Part shown: positions 52,893 to 54,196 of the stretch, piece by piece
How the letters are laid out: each line of letters starts with the position of its first letter
Position numbering within the stretch: position 1 is the stretch's first letter
DNA from: Acidobacteriota bacterium
GTDB lineage: Bacteria > Acidobacteriota > Terriglobia > UBA7540
Length of the DNA stretch: 54,196 bases
Reading direction: 5' to 3'
NCBI GenBank assembly: GCA_902812465.1
Contig: CADDZE010000026.1
Location: 1 to 54,196, forward strand
Made by a program: the position numbers and the translations under genes
Notes under the pieces: generated by a model
What the model was told of the DNA's origin: nothing
The model's database searches: none
What the model saw: only the letters and a program-made list of their open reading frames with translations

Positions 52893-52969
52893 GGGCGTGT
52901 AGCTCAGCTGGATAGAGCATCGGATTTCTAATCCGAGGGTCGGGGGTTCGAATCCCTCCACGCCTGCCA
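52893..52969 (+). tRNA. tRNA-Arg (anticodon UCU)
   Basis: Acceptor GGGCGTG pairs with CACGCCT (one G-U). D-arm GCTC/GAGC, anticodon stem TCGGA/TCCGA with loop TTTCTAA (anticodon TCT), T-arm GGGGG-TTCGAAT-CCCTC. G discriminator and encoded CCA (52967-52969). It reads AGA codons. tRNA-Arg 3' ends are frequent integration sites. Confidence 0.95.
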
Positions 52970-53867
52970 GTTTCGTCTTTGCGGACTGCCGCTTACGCGA
53001 CATCGTTTTTGGCTCACGATTGAGGTGCATATTCGTTCCAGCTTCTGCATCGTGGCCGATGCATCAGTCGCCACGCCGCTTCCCTTTCGACTTTCTCCAC
53101 GGGCGTTGTGATCTGTTTGGTTGTGTTCGTGGCCTATCGCGCCAAGCCTTCCTGCGCAGCGGCCAACCCACCCGCGCCCGGGGACGCTGAGTTTGCCGAG
53201 CGGAACCTGCCCCACTCAGCCTGCCCAGCCGGCAAACGAGTGCCACAGCACGACTCACAAGCCGCAGGTGTACAATACCTTTGGGGGGCGGCGGAGGCTG
53301 GGAAGCGGGAAGCCCGGTCTATTGGGCCGACTACCTCTCGATGACGAATGATCAGGAGCTGGCCGCAACGCCCGGCACAGAATACACCTTTTCCTCCGAA
53401 GGCGAAGTGATATGCGGCTTTGTGGGGAGCCCGATTTTTCTGGCGAACCGCGGATTGACTGCTATTCGCCTACGGGCCATAGGAGCCCGAAGCCAACGTG
53501 ACGACCCCGTCCGACTGCAATCGGTCCTGCAACCGGGCGATCAAACGTCACGCGCAGGTGCAAGCGGGGCGTCTCGGCGAGATAGCCATCGACGCGGTAC
53601 TGTCGAGCGATGTGAACGCCTGCCATCGGACCGCCTGGCGGGTCTCTTGAACGCTCCCTCTTTTGTGGCCTTTACAAAAGCTGACATCGCGTTTGTTTAC
53701 GGCAGCATCTGGAAACAGCGCAACTTCACGCCGGTCATAACTGAAAAGTATGGAATTCCGAACCCCCTGCATTTCCTGCCACACGGCGAGAAATCCGACC
53801 AGTGAGCACCGCGCTGGCTGGCACGTTGGTTTTCACTTTGGCGCATCGAGTGAGCAATGGAGGGAAT
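52970..53867. other. Low-coding region downstream of tRNA-Arg
   Basis: About 900 bp with no intact recognised gene and a base pattern unlike the neighbouring coding DNA. A 174-codon plus-strand frame (53281-53805) shows no recognised domain. Its second half lies opposite the Csb2-like remnant, so it is not called. I saw no CRISPR direct repeats and no integrase. It reads as decayed accessory DNA. Confidence 0.45.
53462..53671 (-). pseudogene. Remnant resembling the C-terminus of a Cas5/Cas6-type CRISPR protein (Csb2, type I-G)
   Basis: The minus strand from 53671 to the TAG at 53462-53464 reads about 69 codons. An in-frame TAA (53672-53674) closes the frame upstream. The text includes DPPGGPMAGVHIARQYRVDG, YLAETPRLHLRVTFDRPVAG and PIAVGRGRHVGFGLLWPVGE. 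HLRVTFDRPVAGPI followed by the glycine-rich GRGRHVGFG loop is the C-terminal signature of RAMP-superfamily Cas5/Cas6 proteins, closest by eye to Csb2 (GSU0054 type, type I-U/I-G). Full Csb2 is several hundred residues and nothing similar is seen upstream, so this is a fragment. No cas1/2/4 or array is visible nearby. The assignment rests on motif recognition. Confidence 0.5.
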
Positions 53868-54196
53868 GTGATCAAGAAAATCTTTCTTCTTAGTTTCGCC
53901 ATCGGCTTGGCGGCGCTCACAGCGCCCTCCCAGCCGTCGGCGCCGCTGCGATTGCTTCACACCATACCCGTGCCTGGGGTCGAAGGCCGCATCGATCACT
54001 TCGATGTAGATATCGCGGGCCAGCGGCTTTTCATGTCTGCTCTCGGCAACAACACGCTTGAGGTTTTCAATCTGAGCTCGAACAGCCTCATTCGCACGAT
54101 TCACGGCCTCAGCGAGCCGCAGGGCGTGAGCTACGCGCGAAAATCCAATTGCATTTTCGTGGCCAACGGCGGGGACGGAACTGTCCGCATCTTTGA
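53868..54196 (+). CDS. Exported YncE-like beta-propeller protein, N-terminal part (runs off the right edge)
   Basis: GTG 53868 with GGAGGGAA just upstream opens a frame of 109 codons to the window end. MIKKIFLLSFAIGLAALTAP is a signal peptide. Then HTIPVPGVEGRIDHFDVD, RLFMSALGNNTLEVFNLSSN, GLSEPQGVSYARKSNCIFVA and NGGDGTVRIF give successive beta-propeller blades of the YncE/NHL kind found in periplasmic or secreted proteins. Ligand unknown. The start is supported by the RBS and the signal peptide. Confidence 0.82.
   Translation, partial: MIKKIFLLSFAIGLAALTAPSQPSAPLRLLHTIPVPGVEGRIDHFDVDIAGQRLFMSALGNNTLEVFNLSSNSLIRTIHGLSEPQGVSYARKSNCIFVANGGDGTVRIF

Noticed and set aside
52928-53215. Minus-strand frame ending WRDSNPRPSD
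   Set aside because: The tail is the antisense translation of tRNA-Arg, a well-known annotation artefact.
53281-53805. 174-codon plus-strand frame after tRNA-Arg
   Set aside because: No recognisable family. Its second half overlaps the Csb2-like remnant on the other strand, which has the stronger motif evidence.
1-54196. CRISPR array, prophage or insertion sequence
   Set aside because: No regularly spaced direct repeats, transposase or phage structural genes were seen anywhere in the window.

Overview
The window is GC-rich, densely coded bacterial chromosome. The gene content suggests Acidobacteriota: paired ASPIC/UnbV (CRTAC1-like) FG-GAP proteins, LemA next to a GIDE-domain protein, a bc complex followed directly by a huge octaheme cytochrome c and an aa3-type oxidase, and an FHA-GAF-sigma54 activator. 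This placement is inferred from gene content only. No rRNA or 16S marker is present, and only two tRNAs (Gln-UUG, Arg-UCU) are seen.

Layout. 1-256 (-) is the 5' end of an HtrA/DegP-type protease. 797-6637 (+) holds an NtrY-like sensor kinase, a secreted TPR protein and an FG-GAP/UnbV protein. A second FG-GAP/UnbV protein (6700-8499) and a polyprenyl-phosphate sugar transferase (8553-9986) lie on the minus strand. 10467-16284 (+) carries an FHA-GAF-AAA-Fis activator and an mrfA/mrfB (yprA/yprB) DNA-repair pair. 16260-20862 (-) is a three-gene signalling block: histidine kinase, REC-HDOD protein, and REC plus degenerate HD-GYP protein. Next come a B12-dependent radical SAM protein (-), an SGNH hydrolase (+), and a minus-strand purF-lepB-purM-purN cluster. 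27846-29163 is a long gene-poor stretch with strong inverted repeats. 29164-35631 (+) has GIDE, LemA, ispE, tRNA-Gln, prs, rplY(ctc), pth, rpsF, rpsR and rplI.

35752-50835 is one large respiratory locus, headed by a near-consensus sigma-70 promoter. It encodes a Rieske protein, split cytochrome b (two genes), an eight-haem cytochrome c, a cupredoxin lipoprotein, and oxidase subunits II, I, III, a second III-family protein, and IV. Haem A synthesis genes (ctaA, ctaB) and small membrane proteins including a DUF420 (CtaM-like) protein follow. The inferred route is quinol to cytochrome b/Rieske, then multihaem cytochrome c (with or without the cupredoxin), then CuA oxidase, then O2.

51136-54196 has a HIT protein coupled to a HEAT/biotinyl-lipoyl-like membrane protein, then tRNA-Arg and about 900 bp of low-coding, apparently decayed sequence. 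That sequence contains a minus-strand remnant resembling the C-terminus of a Cas5/Cas6-type CRISPR protein (Csb2 of type I-G). The window ends inside a secreted YncE-like beta-propeller gene.

The most unusual items are: (i) a 26-bp identical element, plus similar -10 and leader sequences, upstream of both htrA and the FHA activator; (ii) the Csb2-like remnant beside tRNA-Arg; (iii) the octaheme cytochrome and cupredoxin inside the bc/oxidase locus; (iv) the HEAT/lipoyl-like fusion; (v) structured non-coding DNA around 28.3-28.6 kb.
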